In this document: one piece after another, positions 47,108-57,257 of the stretch
Layout: each line of letters begins with the position of its first letter
How positions within the stretch are numbered: position 1 is the stretch's first letter
Origin: Psychrobacter sp. AH5
GTDB taxonomy: Bacteria > Pseudomonadota > Gammaproteobacteria > Pseudomonadales > Moraxellaceae
NCBI RefSeq assembly: GCF_040371085.1
Contig: NZ_JAMBMT010000001.1
Span: forward strand, 2,108,001 to 2,172,000
Direction of reading: 5' to 3'
Length of the DNA stretch: 64,000 nucleotides
Program-made: the position numbers and the translations under genes
The notes under the pieces: model-generated
Told to the model about the DNA's origin: nothing
What the model saw: only the letters and a program-made list of their open reading frames with translations
Database searches by the model: none

Positions 47108-48703
47108 TCAATGCTCACGTGTATTACTAAAAGTAATCTCCGGATAGCGCTCTTGCATCAGCTGCAGATTCACTCTTGAGGGCGCTAGATAAGTCAAATA
47201 ACCGCCACCATCAATCGATAATTGGTCATGAGCTTTTTTCTTAAATTTAGCTAGTGCCACTTCATCATCACAGTGTATCCAGCGCACGGTAGCTATAGAG
47301 ACTGGCTCAAAAGTGCACTGTACTTTGTACTCTTCTTTGAGGCGATGAGCGACCACCTCAAACTGTAGCACCCCAACTGCACCTAATACCAAATCGTTAT
47401 TGATCTGCGGCATGAATACCTGCGTTGCACCTTCCTCTGAGAGCTGCTGTAAGCCTTTTTGTAGCGCTTTGGATTTGAGCGGATCACGTAATACTACTCG
47501 GCGAAATAGCTCAGGGGCAAAATGTGGAATGCCAGTGAAATTAAGCTCCTCACCAGCGGTAAAGCTATCACCGATCGAGATAGTACCGTGGTTATGCAGA
47601 CCGATGATATCACCCGGATAGGCTTCTTCTAGCGCTTCGCGATCGCCTGCCAAAAAGGTTAAAGCATCGGCAATACGCACCTCTTTACCTAGGCGCACAT
47701 GTTTCATCTTCATGCCCTTTTCGTACTTACCTGAGCACACGCGTAAGAAGGCGATACGGTCACGGTGTCGCGGATCCATATTGGCCTGAATCTTAAACAC
47801 AAAGCCAGTAAAGTCGGTCTCCGTTGCCGATACCATACGCTGCTCAGTGGGATGGGATTTGGGTGGTGGCGAGTATTTGACTAGCGTATCGAGCACCATA
47901 TTAACGCCGAAGTTGCCTAAAGCGGTGCCAAATAATACCGGCGTCATCTCGCCTTTTAAGAACTCCTCAATACTAAAGTCCTCAAGCGCCATTTGAACCA
48001 GCTCAAGCGACTCCTCAAAAGAGTCAAACATCAGCTTACCGAGGCGCTCGCGTATATCAGGATAGTCATAACCTTCGCGCGTTTCAATCTCAACAATATC
48101 GCCGCCATGACCTTTTTGATATAAGTAAGTTTTGTTTTCCGTCAGATGATAAACCCCAACAAAATCCTGACCCATACCGATGGGCCAAGTCAATGGAATA
48201 CACTTAATCTTCAATACCGCTTCAATCTCGCTAAGCAGCTCTAATGGCTCACGAATCTGACGATCTAGCTTATTGACAAACGAGATAATCGGCGTATCGC
48301 GCATCCGGCACACTTCCATCAGCTTGATGGTTCGCTCCTCCACCCCTTTAGCACCATCAACCATCATCAGCGCGCTATCAACGGCGGTCAACGTACGATA
48401 GGTGTCTTCAGAGAAGTCGGCATGACCGGGAGTATCTAGTAAGTTGACCACGTGCTGCTTGTACGGAAACTGCATCACAGAAGTGGTAATAGAAATACCA
48501 CGCTCTTGCTCCATACTCATCCAATCTGAGGTGGCATGACGATCGGTTTTACGCCCTTTGACCTCGCCTGCGACCTGAATGGCTTGCCCCCATAGCAGTA
48601 GCTTTTCGGTCATAGTGGTCTTACCGGCATCGGGATGCGAAATGATGGCAAAGGTACGACGCTTGGCGACTTCTTTGTTTAAAACTTTTGGATCTACGCT
48701 CAT
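47108..48703 (-). CDS. prfC: Peptide chain release factor 3
   Basis: Translational GTPase that recycles RF1 and RF2 from the ribosome after termination. The 531-residue product is full length: G1 [17 protein letters not shown]2 with [14 protein letters not shown]3 [17 protein letters not shown]4 NKLDR, followed by the RF3-specific middle and C-terminal domains including [16 protein letters not shown]. The chosen start, [19 protein letters not shown], matches the family N-terminus. It has its own terminator and appears monocistronic. Confidence 0.98.
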   Translation of the reverse strand: MSVDPKVLNKEVAKRRTFAIISHPDAGKTTMTEKLLLWGQAIQVAGEVKGRKTDRHATSDWMSMEQERGISITTSVMQFPYKQHVVNLLDTPGHADFSEDTYRTLTAVDSALMMVDGAKGVEERTIKLMEVCRMRDTPIISFVNKLDRQIREPLELLSEIEAVLKIKCIPLTWPIGMGQDFVGVYHLTENKTYLYQKGHGGDIVEIETREGYDYPDIRERLGKLMFDSFEESLELVQMALEDFSIEEFLKGEMTPVLFGTALGNFGVNMVLDTLVKYSPPPKSHPTEQRMVSATETDFTGFVFKIQANMDPRHRDRIAFLRVCSGKYEKGMKMKHVRLGKEVRIADALTFLAGDREALEEAYPGDIIGLHNHGTISIGDSFTAGEELNFTGIPHFAPELFRRVVLRDPLKSKALQKGLQQLSEEGATQVFMPQINNDLVLGAVGVLQFEVVAHRLKEEYKVQCTFEPVSIATVRWIHCDDEVALAKFKKKAHDQLSIDGGGYLTYLAPSRVNLQLMQERYPEITFSNTREH

Positions 48704-48799
48704 AATTTTGACTTCGATAATATTGATTTAGAATATATTTTGATAAATAAATAGTGCGCGTATTGTAGCCGATTTCGCCTTAAGGTGCTTAATTAGCGC

Positions 48800-48835
48800 A
48801 AAAAAAACATGCCTTAGTAAAATACTAAAGCATGT
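48800..48835 (-). terminator. Intrinsic terminator of the 296-aa lipoprotein gene
   Basis: On the minus strand, ACATGCTTTAGTA pairs with TACTAAGGCATGT around a short loop and is followed by eight T. Confidence 0.92.
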
Positions 48836-48868
48836 CAAAACTTGTAAATTACCTATTATGACTAAGCG

Positions 48869-49759
48869 CTATCGAACATAGGTACGGATTTGATTCTCTA
48901 AAAAATCAGCAGCTATATCGTTTACTAAAGTGCAATCGATCACGCCATTAATATCATCTTCATTTGGACGGGTTTGTCCTTTATCAACGTAGTCCGCGTT
49001 AAAAACAGCTTGAGCAAACTCAGTGCCATAATAGTTATACTCGATACGATCATTAGTAGCAAAAAACTTTACTTGTGCGGCGCGATAATTATTATTATCA
49101 CCTACTCTTACTATAGTCGTACGAGGAAATTGATTACTACCAAAGCGCTTTTCATTGGCATCAACCCAACCCTCAAGGGTCGAATAGCCGGTTATTTTTT
49201 TATTATTAAAAGCAAAAAATGCGCGTTCGCTATCAATGACAGGGACATAACATACTGACCCATTAGGAAATTGCGTACCATTTGGAATCTCAGTAAAATT
49301 ATTTAGATCAGTAAATATTCCGCGATCATTGCTAGGACGATTGCCCTTTTGATAGCTAGTCGCATCCACGCCCGATAAATTTATCGTACGATAAGTCACC
49401 TTATAATCAAAGCGCTCATTGCTGTTTTTGGCATAAATGGGTCGGGTGACGTTACGACTATTGACCTCTATATATTGATCATCGAGCGTTCCTTCAAAAT
49501 CGTTAGCCAATACAGTTGAAACGGGCAAAGTATTAATACCTGAGCTATCATAACTGCCTTTAATATTAGTCACCTCAATATCACGCTCGCCATTACTATA
49601 TTCTGTCTCAATACGCGCCACATTATTATTCACTCGCTCAAATTGATGAATCTCAAGCTCATTACTACTAATACCAAAAATTCCGTCGCTATCTTCACCG
49701 CAGCCCGTAATAGAGATAATAGCTAAGCAGATAGCCGTAGGTAAAAGAAGTTTTTTCAT
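48869..49759 (-). CDS. Lipoprotein of unknown function, 296 aa
   Basis: A predicted lipoprotein with the signal peptide MKKLLLPTAICLAIISITGC, Cys at residue 20. The mature part is rich in Asn, Asp, Arg and Thr with short predicted beta strands, as in many surface or periplasmic lipoproteins. I recognise no domain. Two Cys occur in the mature region (VCYVPV and DCTLV), allowing one disulfide. It is monocistronic, with its own terminator and a 277-bp gap to the divergent Ohr gene. Confidence 0.75.
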   Translation of the reverse strand: MKKLLLPTAICLAIISITGCGEDSDGIFGISSNELEIHQFERVNNNVARIETEYSNGERDIEVTNIKGSYDSSGINTLPVSTVLANDFEGTLDDQYIEVNSRNVTRPIYAKNSNERFDYKVTYRTINLSGVDATSYQKGNRPSNDRGIFTDLNNFTEIPNGTQFPNGSVCYVPVIDSERAFFAFNNKKITGYSTLEGWVDANEKRFGSNQFPRTTIVRVGDNNNYRAAQVKFFATNDRIEYNYYGTEFAQAVFNADYVDKGQTRPNEDDINGVIDCTLVNDIAADFLENQIRTYVR

Positions 49760-50036
49760 AGCAAGCTATCCTTTTTATTTAAATATTATCTTTTATTTAT
49801 TAATTTTCATTAGCGTAAATTCTATAGCAGTAATCTCATTGCTACTATATAAACCTTGTATAGCTCACTACAATCCGCTTTGATCGTAAAGTTTTACTTA
49901 CAAATTCACAGTATAGCTTTACTACCTTTATCTAACGTTTTGTGTAAACCTTGCTATGGTAAATAAGTGATAAAGGTTGCTTGCAATAGTAGCTTTTATA
50001 AAGCCATCAATAACAACTCAAAACAAAGGACAGTTT

Positions 50037-50450
50037 ATGAAAACTCTATATTCAACCAAAGCCACGGTCACTGGCGGTCGTACCGGTAATGCGTCATTAA
50101 GTGATAGCGATTTGAAAGTCAATATGGCCCCTCCAGGCGGTAACATGGAAGGTAACAATCCCGAGCAGCTCTTAGCAATGGGTTATGCCGCTTGCTTTGA
50201 TAGCGCGCTTGGCGTGGTGAAAAAAATGGAAAAGGCCAGTTTTGGCTCAACGACTGAGACTACCGTCGATCTTATGCAAGGCGGCGATCACGACTATAAA
50301 TTAGCAGTGAAAATTCATGTTATTGCGGATAGCACCGATATCTCAAGCGATGAGTTTCAAAAATTAGTTGAAAAAGCCAATGATGTTTGCCCGTACTCAA
50401 AAGCCACTAAAGGCAATATCGATATCGAAGTGACCTCTGAGGTTAAGTAA
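50037..50450 (+). CDS. Organic hydroperoxide resistance protein (Ohr/OsmC family)
   Basis: Thiol peroxidase that reduces organic hydroperoxides. I start at the ATG 50037 because AAAGGA precedes it and the product MKTLYSTKATVTGGRTGNAS is the standard Ohr N-terminus; the open frame upstream is ignored. Of the 137 residues, the two catalytic cysteines are Cys53 in MGYAACFDSAL and Cys118 in NDVCPYSKATKGNI. An Arg near the N-terminus (GGRTG) fits the active-site arginine. No OhrR repressor gene is adjacent. It is followed by a strong terminator. Confidence 0.93.
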   Translation: MKTLYSTKATVTGGRTGNASLSDSDLKVNMAPPGGNMEGNNPEQLLAMGYAACFDSALGVVKKMEKASFGSTTETTVDLMQGGDHDYKLAVKIHVIADSTDISSDEFQKLVEKANDVCPYSKATKGNIDIEVTSEVK

Positions 50451-50487
50451 CCCCTTTATCGTTTGATAAAAATAGTAAGCTATACAA

Positions 50488-50518
50488 AAGAGCTCAGTCG
50501 TTACTGGGTTCTTTTTTT
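50488..50518 (+). terminator. Intrinsic terminator of the Ohr/OsmC gene
   Basis: AAGAGCTCAGT (50488-50498) pairs with ACTGGGTTCTT (50503-50513), 11 pairs with wobbles, followed by a T tract. Confidence 0.88.
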
Positions 50519-50554
50519 GCTTGTTATAGACACATATGATAACTTTTAAGCCAT

Positions 50555-50583
50555 TCGGCACAGCGTCATTTTATCGTTATAAT
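50555..50583 (+). promoter_or_regulatory. Candidate polA promoter
   Basis: A consensus -10 TATAAT (50578-50583) lies about 50 bases before the polA ATG. The matching -35 is weak, TTCGGC-like. Confidence 0.4.
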
Positions 50584-50633
50584 AGCCGCATTGATTATTA
50601 TAATTTTAGCCTTTAGCTGATAAGTGACCCTTT

Positions 50634-53600
50634 ATGACTGCCAATACCCAAGACAACGATCACAACTCCCACTCGCCTATCGATCCGGATATGCTGCCTA
50701 ACTTTGCCACTATGCCTAATGTGGCGACGATGGATACTAGCCATGTCGATAAGGATAAACCGCCTTTTATTTTGGTAGATGGCTCCTACTACTTATTTCG
50801 CACTTATCATGCTTTGCCTAAGACCATGCAAAACACTAAAGGGCTGACCACCAATGCTATCCGCGGCACTTTAAATGCGCTCTTAAAACTGATGCGCCGC
50901 TATCATCCGACCCATATGGCGGTGTGTTTTGATACCAAATCGCCCACTTTTCGCCATGCCATGTCAGCAGATTATAAAGCCGGACGTCCACCTATTGATC
51001 CTGAGCTGGTCGAGCAAATTCCTTATATTCACCGTTTGGTCACCGCTTTGGGTATTCCGTTATTACGTATCGAAGGCGCAGAGGCCGATGATATCATTGG
51101 CACCATGGCTTATCGCGCCGTAGCGCAAGGCCATCACGTGGTCATCTCCACCGGTGATAAGGATATGATGCAACTGGTCAATGACGCGGTAATATTGGAG
51201 GACAGCTTCACCGGTAAGGTCATCGACACTCAGGGCGTGATGGATAAACTCGGTATCAAGCCTGCACAAATGATTGACTACCTAACGCTGATGGGCGATG
51301 CCTCTGACGGTATCAAAGGCGTACCTGGTATCGGTAAAAAGACTGCTAAGGACTTACTTGTTGAGTATGGCGATATCGATAATATGCTCAAGCACATCGG
51401 CTTTATAAAAGGCCGCGGCGCCAAAGGTCTGATTGAGCACGCTGATGATATCCCGTTTAATGCCAAGCTGGCCACTATCGTCACCGACTTGGACATCGGC
51501 CATGACTGGGAAGATCTAAAGATCAATACCGATCCTTGTGCTTATATTGAGGAGCTGCGCGCGCTGTATAGTGAGCTGGAATTTAACAATGAGCTGGCAT
51601 CACTTGATCATCCCAATCATCCGGCTAATGGCAGTCAAAGTGTGGCAGAGACGCAGGCAAATAGTGAGTCGCAAGCACAAGTAGCTAAAGCCCTACAATC
51701 AAGCAAGATTGAAAATATCAAAAACAGTAAAGATAATGATAAGGCTTGGCATACTATTTTGGATATGCCCGCTTTTGACAGCTTGATCGCGCAACTACAA
51801 GCCGCGCCAAACTTCGTTATCGATACCGAAACCACTAGTATCTACTGGCGTGAGGCTGAGCTGGTCGGACTATCTTTTGCGCTGCAAGCTCACGAAGCTT
51901 ATTATGTACCGTTAACACATAGTCTAGAGGGCGACGAGTTAATAGCCAAACAGCTTGATCGCGATACTGTTTTGGCAAGACTCAAACCTATCTTAGAAAA
52001 CCCGAATATTGGCAAAGTCGGTCAACACTTAAAGTACGATACTCATATCTTAAGTCGTTACGATATTGATTTACTTGGCAGTATTCATACTAATCCCAAC
52101 AACTGGGCGATGGATACCATGCTGGCAAGCTACGTCATCAATGCGGCGATTACCCGTCATGGCATGGACGATCTAGCGCGGCATTATCTGCAAACGCAAA
52201 CCATTAGTTTTGAGGACGTTGCTGGTAAAGGCGCAAAACAAGTGAGTTTCGATCAAGTCGCCATCGATATCGCTAGTGACTATGCTTGTGAAGATGCCGA
52301 CATTACTTATCAGCTGTTTGAGGCCTTTAGCGATAGATTGGCTGATGACGAGACCAATATCTGCCTGCTCAACGAGCTTGAGATTCCAACGGCGCAAATT
52401 CTTTGCCAAATGGAAGCGCATGGTATTTTAATCAAGCGCTCGTTCTTAAATGAGCTGTCCAAGCGTTTTGATGAAGAAATTATCGCGCTTGAAAAGCAGG
52501 CCTATAAAGTCGCTGGCGAGGAATTTAATTTAGGCTCACCTAAGCAATTAGGCGAGATGTTATTTGAGAAGCTTGGTGTGAGCGGCGGCAAAAAAACCAA
52601 GTCCGGTCAGTATTCTACAGGTGAAGCGGTGCTCTCCAAGGTTGACCATCCGTTAGCAGAGATTACGCTTGAGTATCGCGGCTTATCAAAGCTTAAGAGC
52701 ACTTACACTGATGCTCTCGATGCAGTAGCTGACGCTGATACCGATCGCGTGCATACCAGCTACCACCAAGCGCTGACCAGTACCGGACGCTTATCCTCCA
52801 CCGATCCTAATTTGCAAAATATTCCTATTCGTACGGTAACGGGTCGATTAATTCGCCAAGCCTTTATCGCGCCAAAAGGTCGTGTACTATTGGCGGCGGA
52901 TTACTCACAAATTGAGCTACGACTGATGGCGCATTTTTCAGGCGATGCTAACTTAACTCGCGCCTTCAATGAAGGCTTAGATATTCATACGGCAACGGCG
53001 GCTGAAGTATTAGGCAAAGCCGTCGAGGACGTCAGCGCAACCGAGCGCCGTAATGCTAAAGCTATTAACTTTGGCCTGCTTTATGGCATGAGTGCCTTTG
53101 GTCTGGCCAAACAATTGCAAATGAGTCGTAATGAGGCGCAAGACTATATCGATATGTATTTTGATCGCTATCCTGGCGTCAAACAATATATGATAGATAC
53201 GCGTGCTAGCGCCTATGAGCGCGGCTATATCGAGACGATACTTGGCCGTAAACTCTATACCCCTGATATTAATAATCCCAATCGTATGGTCAAACAAGCG
53301 GCAGAGCGCGCGGCTATTAACGCACCACTGCAAGGATCTGCAGCTGACCTGATTAAGCTTGCGATGATAGCGGTTGATAAAGTATTGCCCAAAGAGCAAG
53401 CTAAAATGCTGCTACAAGTTCATGATGAACTGGTGTTTGAAGTCGATAAAGATAAAGCCGATGATATCGCGCAGCTGATTACTGATGCTATGCAAAATGT
53501 GCTACGCGATACCGCTAAAGGTATGGGCTGGGACATTGAGTTTGCCGTGCCATTATTAGTCGAGACCGGTATCGGTGAGAACTGGGATGAGGCGCACTAA
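50634..53600 (+). CDS. polA: DNA polymerase I
   Basis: Repair and Okazaki-fragment polymerase. The 988-residue protein has three parts. The 5'-3' exonuclease (about 40-320) has LVDGSYYLFRTYHALP and GDASDGIKGVPGIGKKTA. The 3'-5' proofreading domain (about 380-590) keeps its acids, FVIDTETTSIYWREAELVG. The polymerase (about 600-988) has motif A DYSQIELRLMAH, motif B RRNAKAINFGLLYGMS and motif C VHDELVFEV. It is longer than E. coli PolA (928) because of an N-terminal extension of about 40 residues and a Ser/Gln/Ala/Asn-rich linker (about 325-365). It ends at a clear terminator. Confidence 0.98.
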   Translation: MTANTQDNDHNSHSPIDPDMLPNFATMPNVATMDTSHVDKDKPPFILVDGSYYLFRTYHALPKTMQNTKGLTTNAIRGTLNALLKLMRRYHPTHMAVCFDTKSPTFRHAMSADYKAGRPPIDPELVEQIPYIHRLVTALGIPLLRIEGAEADDIIGTMAYRAVAQGHHVVISTGDKDMMQLVNDAVILEDSFTGKVIDTQGVMDKLGIKPAQMIDYLTLMGDASDGIKGVPGIGKKTAKDLLVEYGDIDNMLKHIGFIKGRGAKGLIEHADDIPFNAKLATIVTDLDIGHDWEDLKINTDPCAYIEELRALYSELEFNNELASLDHPNHPANGSQSVAETQANSESQAQVAKALQSSKIENIKNSKDNDKAWHTILDMPAFDSLIAQLQAAPNFVIDTETTSIYWREAELVGLSFALQAHEAYYVPLTHSLEGDELIAKQLDRDTVLARLKPILENPNIGKVGQHLKYDTHILSRYDIDLLGSIHTNPNNWAMDTMLASYVINAAITRHGMDDLARHYLQTQTISFEDVAGKGAKQVSFDQVAIDIASDYACEDADITYQLFEAFSDRLADDETNICLLNELEIPTAQILCQMEAHGILIKRSFLNELSKRFDEEIIALEKQAYKVAGEEFNLGSPKQLGEMLFEKLGVSGGKKTKSGQYSTGEAVLSKVDHPLAEITLEYRGLSKLKSTYTDALDAVADADTDRVHTSYHQALTSTGRLSSTDPNLQNIPIRTVTGRLIRQAFIAPKGRVLLAADYSQIELRLMAHFSGDANLTRAFNEGLDIHTATAAEVLGKAVEDVSATERRNAKAINFGLLYGMSAFGLAKQLQMSRNEAQDYIDMYFDRYPGVKQYMIDTRASAYERGYIETILGRKLYTPDINNPNRMVKQAAERAAINAPLQGSAADLIKLAMIAVDKVLPKEQAKMLLQVHDELVFEVDKDKADDIAQLITDAMQNVLRDTAKGMGWDIEFAVPLLVETGIGENWDEAH

Positions 53601-53733
53601 CCCCTATTAGCTTTGTTTCAAAATCTTAATAATGACTATCAGCAGATTAGCATTATTAATCAATAGCATAGAGTTATATTTAATATTATAATACCACTCT
53701 AAAAATTAGTTTTTGACCCATTGATTCCACGTT

Positions 53734-53761
53734 AAAAGTGAGCTTTTAGGCTCGCTTTTTT
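53734..53761 (+). terminator. Intrinsic terminator after polA
   Basis: AAGTGAGC pairs with GCTCGCTT (53750-53757) around TTTTAG and is followed by T residues. Confidence 0.88.
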
Positions 53762-53799
53762 CATTTTTATCGTTATTTATTATAGCTTAGGAGCCGCTC

Positions 53800-54333
53800 A
53801 TTTTTACTGAAAACGGTATTATAGAAATCGCTAGTGTTATCCTTTTAGTGCTGTGTTTATTACGCTGCATTCAATATGCTACGCAAAGTCGCCGCAAGCA
53901 AGGTGGCTATTTTTGGCTAGCCGCTGTTTTGGTGTTTTTCACCGTGATTCGCCGCGAATTAAATCACCTATCTGATCTATTTATCGATGCGCGTGTTCTA
54001 TGGCTAGGCCATAATTATGACTGGTAGGAGGATCGTGTCTTACTAGTGATTTACCTAGTAGCGCTGGGATTGTTGTTTTACGCTTGGCGCTATTGTTGGA
54101 AGCTATTGAAGACGACGCCGCTGTGGTTATATCTTAGCGTTCTAGTTTTGGCGTTATTGCAATATACAGGCGAGAACGCTATTGGCTTTTCTCATAGTTC
54201 AGGTTTAGTAGTGGAAGAGTTGTCCGAAACCGCTATTTATTTAATGGCTTTAGGTTATTTATGGTCGTTTAAAGTGACAGATTTTGAAGAGCCTCTAGAG
54301 CAAAGACTAGAGTTAGAACAAGTGACTAATTAA
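53800..54333 (+). pseudogene. Membrane-protein gene with lost start (ATT) and internal TAG
   Basis: A 178-codon frame whose product would be a five-helix membrane protein of unknown function. The upstream part (53800-54024) encodes FTENGIIEIASVILLVLC and a second helix. A TAG at 54025-54027 then interrupts it, and the same frame continues (EDRVLLVIYLVALGLLFYAW onward) with three more helices to 54333. A good AGGAG lies 6 bases before codon 1, but codon 1 is ATT, and the codon before the SD region is a stop, so no normal start exists. One C-to-T change would turn CAG into the TAG, and one G-to-T change would turn ATG into ATT. Translation of the second half could only begin at a GTG at 54046. 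Probably a decaying gene. Confidence 0.75.
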
Positions 54334-54469
54334 CCGTCTAATCGAGTTAGTAGTTACCGATGTCCTCTAGCATTCGATAGTTGGCTTTAGGTATGCTAGC
54401 TTATTGCTAAACATCACTCTTTTATGCTCCTAATCAGCACTTTATACGTTAACTATAAAAGGATATGTT

Positions 54470-55258
54470 ATGAATATACTAATCACGGGCGCCTCACGCG
54501 GAATCGGTCTAGCTACTGCCAAACGTCTCGCGGCAAAAGGCCACTGTGTAGGACTTTTTGATATTGATACTCAAGAGCTTGCGCACGCTATCAAACAAAA
54601 AGCTTTTAAGAAAGCCAATAAAAATCAGCGCGTCATCACAGGCGATTTAGATGTCACTAATACTGACTCTTGGGATAATGCTATCGAACATATGATCAAT
54701 AATTTTGGCGGTATTGATGTCTTGATTAATAATGCTGGCGTGCTGGTCAGTGGCGTATTGCCAACTACTGACTTGGATAAACAGTTATCTTTAATCGATA
54801 TCAACTGTAAAGGCGTTTTGATCGGCTGTCATAAAGTTGTGCCTTATCTAAAAGAGAGTGCTAATGGCAAGATTATCAATTTATCCTCAGCCTCTGCTAT
54901 CTATGGCCAGCCTGAGGTCGCGCCTTATTCTGCCAGTAAATTCTTCGTGCGTGGCCTCACTGAGGCGTTAAATATCGAATACGCGCCTTTAGGTATTAAA
55001 GTGATCGATGTCATGCCATTATGGGTTAAGTCGAACATGACCAAAGACATCGAGGTGACCAGTATTGATCGGTTAGGGATTAACTTGACGGTCGATGATG
55101 TTGCCAAAAAGTTATGCAAATTAAGCTGTCACAATAATCAAAAGATAACTCGTACTCATTACCCTATCGGCTTGCCTGCCAAGATTCTACAAAGCACTTC
55201 ACAGGTGACGCCAGATGTGGTGATTCGTTTTATTAATAAAAAGATTGGTGCCAAATAG
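54470..55258 (+). CDS. Short-chain dehydrogenase/reductase (SDR)
   Basis: A 262-residue NAD(P)-dependent oxidoreductase of the classical SDR family. The Rossmann motif is ITGASRGIGLATAKRLA (about 4-20), then DVLINNAGVLVSG (NNAG motif) and the catalytic Ser-Tyr-Lys set in NLSSASAIYGQPEVAPYSAS followed by K. Phe and Asp at the end of the second strand (GLFDIDTQEL) favour NAD over NADP. The C-terminus is basic and does not reveal the substrate. It is preceded by AAAGGA at good spacing and is monocistronic with its own terminator. Confidence 0.88.
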   Translation: MNILITGASRGIGLATAKRLAAKGHCVGLFDIDTQELAHAIKQKAFKKANKNQRVITGDLDVTNTDSWDNAIEHMINNFGGIDVLINNAGVLVSGVLPTTDLDKQLSLIDINCKGVLIGCHKVVPYLKESANGKIINLSSASAIYGQPEVAPYSASKFFVRGLTEALNIEYAPLGIKVIDVMPLWVKSNMTKDIEVTSIDRLGINLTVDDVAKKLCKLSCHNNQKITRTHYPIGLPAKILQSTSQVTPDVVIRFINKKIGAK

Positions 55259-55280
55259 CTGGTGAATTTGCAATTACTAT

Positions 55281-55312
55281 AACGGCTAACGCTATTTGGT
55301 GGCCGTTTTTTT
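55281..55312 (+). terminator. Intrinsic terminator of the SDR gene
   Basis: AACGGC (55281-55286) pairs with GCCGTT (55302-55307), followed by seven T. Confidence 0.75.
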
Positions 55313-55472
55313 ATTAATATGACTCTTCTTTGTACTGTCTTACATTTTTTGACATCCTGTGACAGCTTACTACTAGCGATAACTGCTAGAAGCCTCCAAA
55401 CTGATGCAGTGATTAATTAGTTTGTAATACCGTTTTGTATAGCTGTATTTTAAATAACAAAGAGGACTTTTT

Positions 55473-55826
55473 ATGGATAATTCAAAAACGCCGCTACCTG
55501 AAGAGATGGATCATATTGAAGGGGATGCCAATATCGCTGACAACAATGAAGATAATCAGCAAGGCAGTCAAAAAGTAGATATGGATAATGATATGCTGCA
55601 CACTTTTGATAACGATGATGTTATCGATAATACTGCTGGTTTTGATAACTCAGAAGTGGGAACCGATGCGACTCAAGGATTGACGCCGATGCATCGTCAA
55701 AATATCGATGAAGCAACTATCGATAATGTGTTAGTACAAGATAACTTAGATGACAATGATTATCCTGATATCGTCGATATTGCCGATCCTGAGGCCGCTG
55801 AGCGTAGCAATGATGATGACTTTTGA
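55473..55826 (+). CDS. Very acidic small protein of unknown function
   Basis: A 117-residue protein dominated by Asp, Asn and Glu (for example DNDMLHTFDNDDVIDNTAGF and NVLVQDNLDDNDYPDIVDIA), with almost no basic residues and no hydrophobic core or signal. It is probably disordered in solution. AGAGG precedes the ATG at normal spacing and a strong bidirectional terminator follows, so it looks like a real, separately transcribed gene. I know no function for it. Confidence 0.7.
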   Translation: MDNSKTPLPEEMDHIEGDANIADNNEDNQQGSQKVDMDNDMLHTFDNDDVIDNTAGFDNSEVGTDATQGLTPMHRQNIDEATIDNVLVQDNLDDNDYPDIVDIADPEAAERSNDDDF

Positions 55827-55857
55827 TAAAACCGTTTTTGTTTACTGTCACTTTTAA

Positions 55858-55893
55858 TAAAAAAACACGCTCAATTGCATTGGGCGTGTTTTT
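55858..55893. terminator. Bidirectional terminator
   Basis: ACACGCTCAAT pairs with ATTGGGCGTGT around TGC, with A and T tracts on both sides. It serves the acidic-protein gene and hemH, which converge here. Confidence 0.92.
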
Positions 55894-55941
55894 ACTTATA
55901 AAACTATTATTTGTTGACCAGTTATAACAAAACCGTCAATT

Positions 55942-56961
55942 TTATACCCAACCCTCAAGCGTTCCTGCCCAGCCTTTCACTAATGGCGCGCTGATAGCTT
56001 CTAATAGGTCGATATGCGCTTCATCCATATTTAGCGCCGGAATGTAGTGATATTCTTCCCCGCCTGCCTCTAAGAAATTTTCACGGTTTTCAATCGCCAA
56101 CTCCTCTAAGGTCTCAAGACAATCTGCTGAGAATGCCGGACTTAAAATCTGCACCGATTTGACCCCAGACTTTGCCCACTCATCCAAGATTACATCAGTA
56201 TAAGGCTTGACCCATTCTTGTTTACCAAAGCGCGACTGAAAGCTGATAATCCATTCATCCTCATGAAGACCCAACTCATGAGCGACTTGGGCGGCGGTAC
56301 ACTTACAACGGCGCGGATAAGGATCGCCCTTATCCATATAAGGCTGCGGAATCCCGTGAAAGCTAAACATCAGCTTCTCAGGCTTGCCATGCGTGGCTTG
56401 GAAGCGGCGAATACTATCAGCTAGCGCTTTGATATATAGCGGATGGGCGAAGTAGTCCTTGACGATAGTATAGTTCGGTAGGTTTCGCTGCTTGAGCGCC
56501 CACTTATTGATCGCATCGTACACCGCCCCTGACGAGGTTGCTGAATACTGCGGAAACACCGGTAGCATCACAAAATGATCCACGCCCTCGCTACGCAGCT
56601 TGTCCATCACCTCTGGCAGACCAGGATTGCCATAGCTCATCGCTGAGTGTACTGTCACCCGAAAAGGCTCATTTGCCGCCGCCAAGCGTGGCTCTAGCTG
56701 CGCCACTTGGCCATTTAGGATATTACGCATGGGTGAGTCGCCATCCCAAATACTCGCGTAGGCTTCAGCAACGCGTTTAGGTCGGCTTGGCAGTACAAAT
56801 AGATTAAGAATAATCGCCCATAAGAATTTGGGGATCTCAATCACGCGCGGATCTGAGAGAAACTGGCGCAAGTAACGGCGTACCGCAGGCGCTGTTGGCT
56901 CATCAGGAGTACCTAGATTGATCAACAATACAGCAATGCGAGGAGGCAATTTTGGTTTCAT
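55942..56961 (-). CDS. hemH: Ferrochelatase
   Basis: Inserts Fe2+ into protoporphyrin IX, the last step of heme synthesis. The 339-residue protein opens with [20 protein letters not shown] and carries the catalytic His in [12 protein letters not shown], the [15 protein letters not shown] block and the metal-site Glu in [15 protein letters not shown]. There is a Cys run in [11 protein letters not shown], not a clear iron-sulfur site. It is monocistronic, converging on a bidirectional terminator. Confidence 0.96.
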   Translation of the reverse strand: MKPKLPPRIAVLLINLGTPDEPTAPAVRRYLRQFLSDPRVIEIPKFLWAIILNLFVLPSRPKRVAEAYASIWDGDSPMRNILNGQVAQLEPRLAAANEPFRVTVHSAMSYGNPGLPEVMDKLRSEGVDHFVMLPVFPQYSATSSGAVYDAINKWALKQRNLPNYTIVKDYFAHPLYIKALADSIRRFQATHGKPEKLMFSFHGIPQPYMDKGDPYPRRCKCTAAQVAHELGLHEDEWIISFQSRFGKQEWVKPYTDVILDEWAKSGVKSVQILSPAFSADCLETLEELAIENRENFLEAGGEEYHYIPALNMDEAHIDLLEAISAPLVKGWAGTLEGWV

Positions 56962-57088
56962 AGCAGCCCATTATTCAAATAGATTTATGAAGGTTTTGAT
57001 TAGTATTTTAGAATATTTGAGTAAACTTGTTAAGTGAGTCTTAAAAAAACAGCCTACTTTAGTGGCGCTTAGTGTAGCATTTTATCGA

Positions 57089-57118
57089 GCACAAACGCAG
57101 GAGAAATATCGTTTGTGC
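57089..57118. promoter_or_regulatory. Stem-loop upstream of metX
   Basis: GCACAAACG (57089-57097) and CGTTTGTGC (57110-57118) are perfect 9-bp arms with a 12-base loop, about 140 bases before the metX start. A second palindrome, GTATCGATAC (57208-57217), lies nearer the gene. Either could be regulatory; neither matches a known SAM riboswitch that I can recognise. Confidence 0.35.
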
Positions 57119-57257
57119 GCTATTTGCTGCTTTGCTGCGACAATCGGCTATGATGAAGGTTGTACTAATACGCGCATCGCCATACAATAGACAGCATTAA
57201 CGATAGTGTATCGATACTATTATCCCATTTTAACGACTGTCGTCTTGCGAGGTAGCT

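Noticed and set aside
54025..54027. TAG decoded as pyrrolysine or by programmed readthrough
   Set aside because: Pyrrolysine machinery is not expected in this group and the gene also lacks a normal start, so mutation is the simpler reading.
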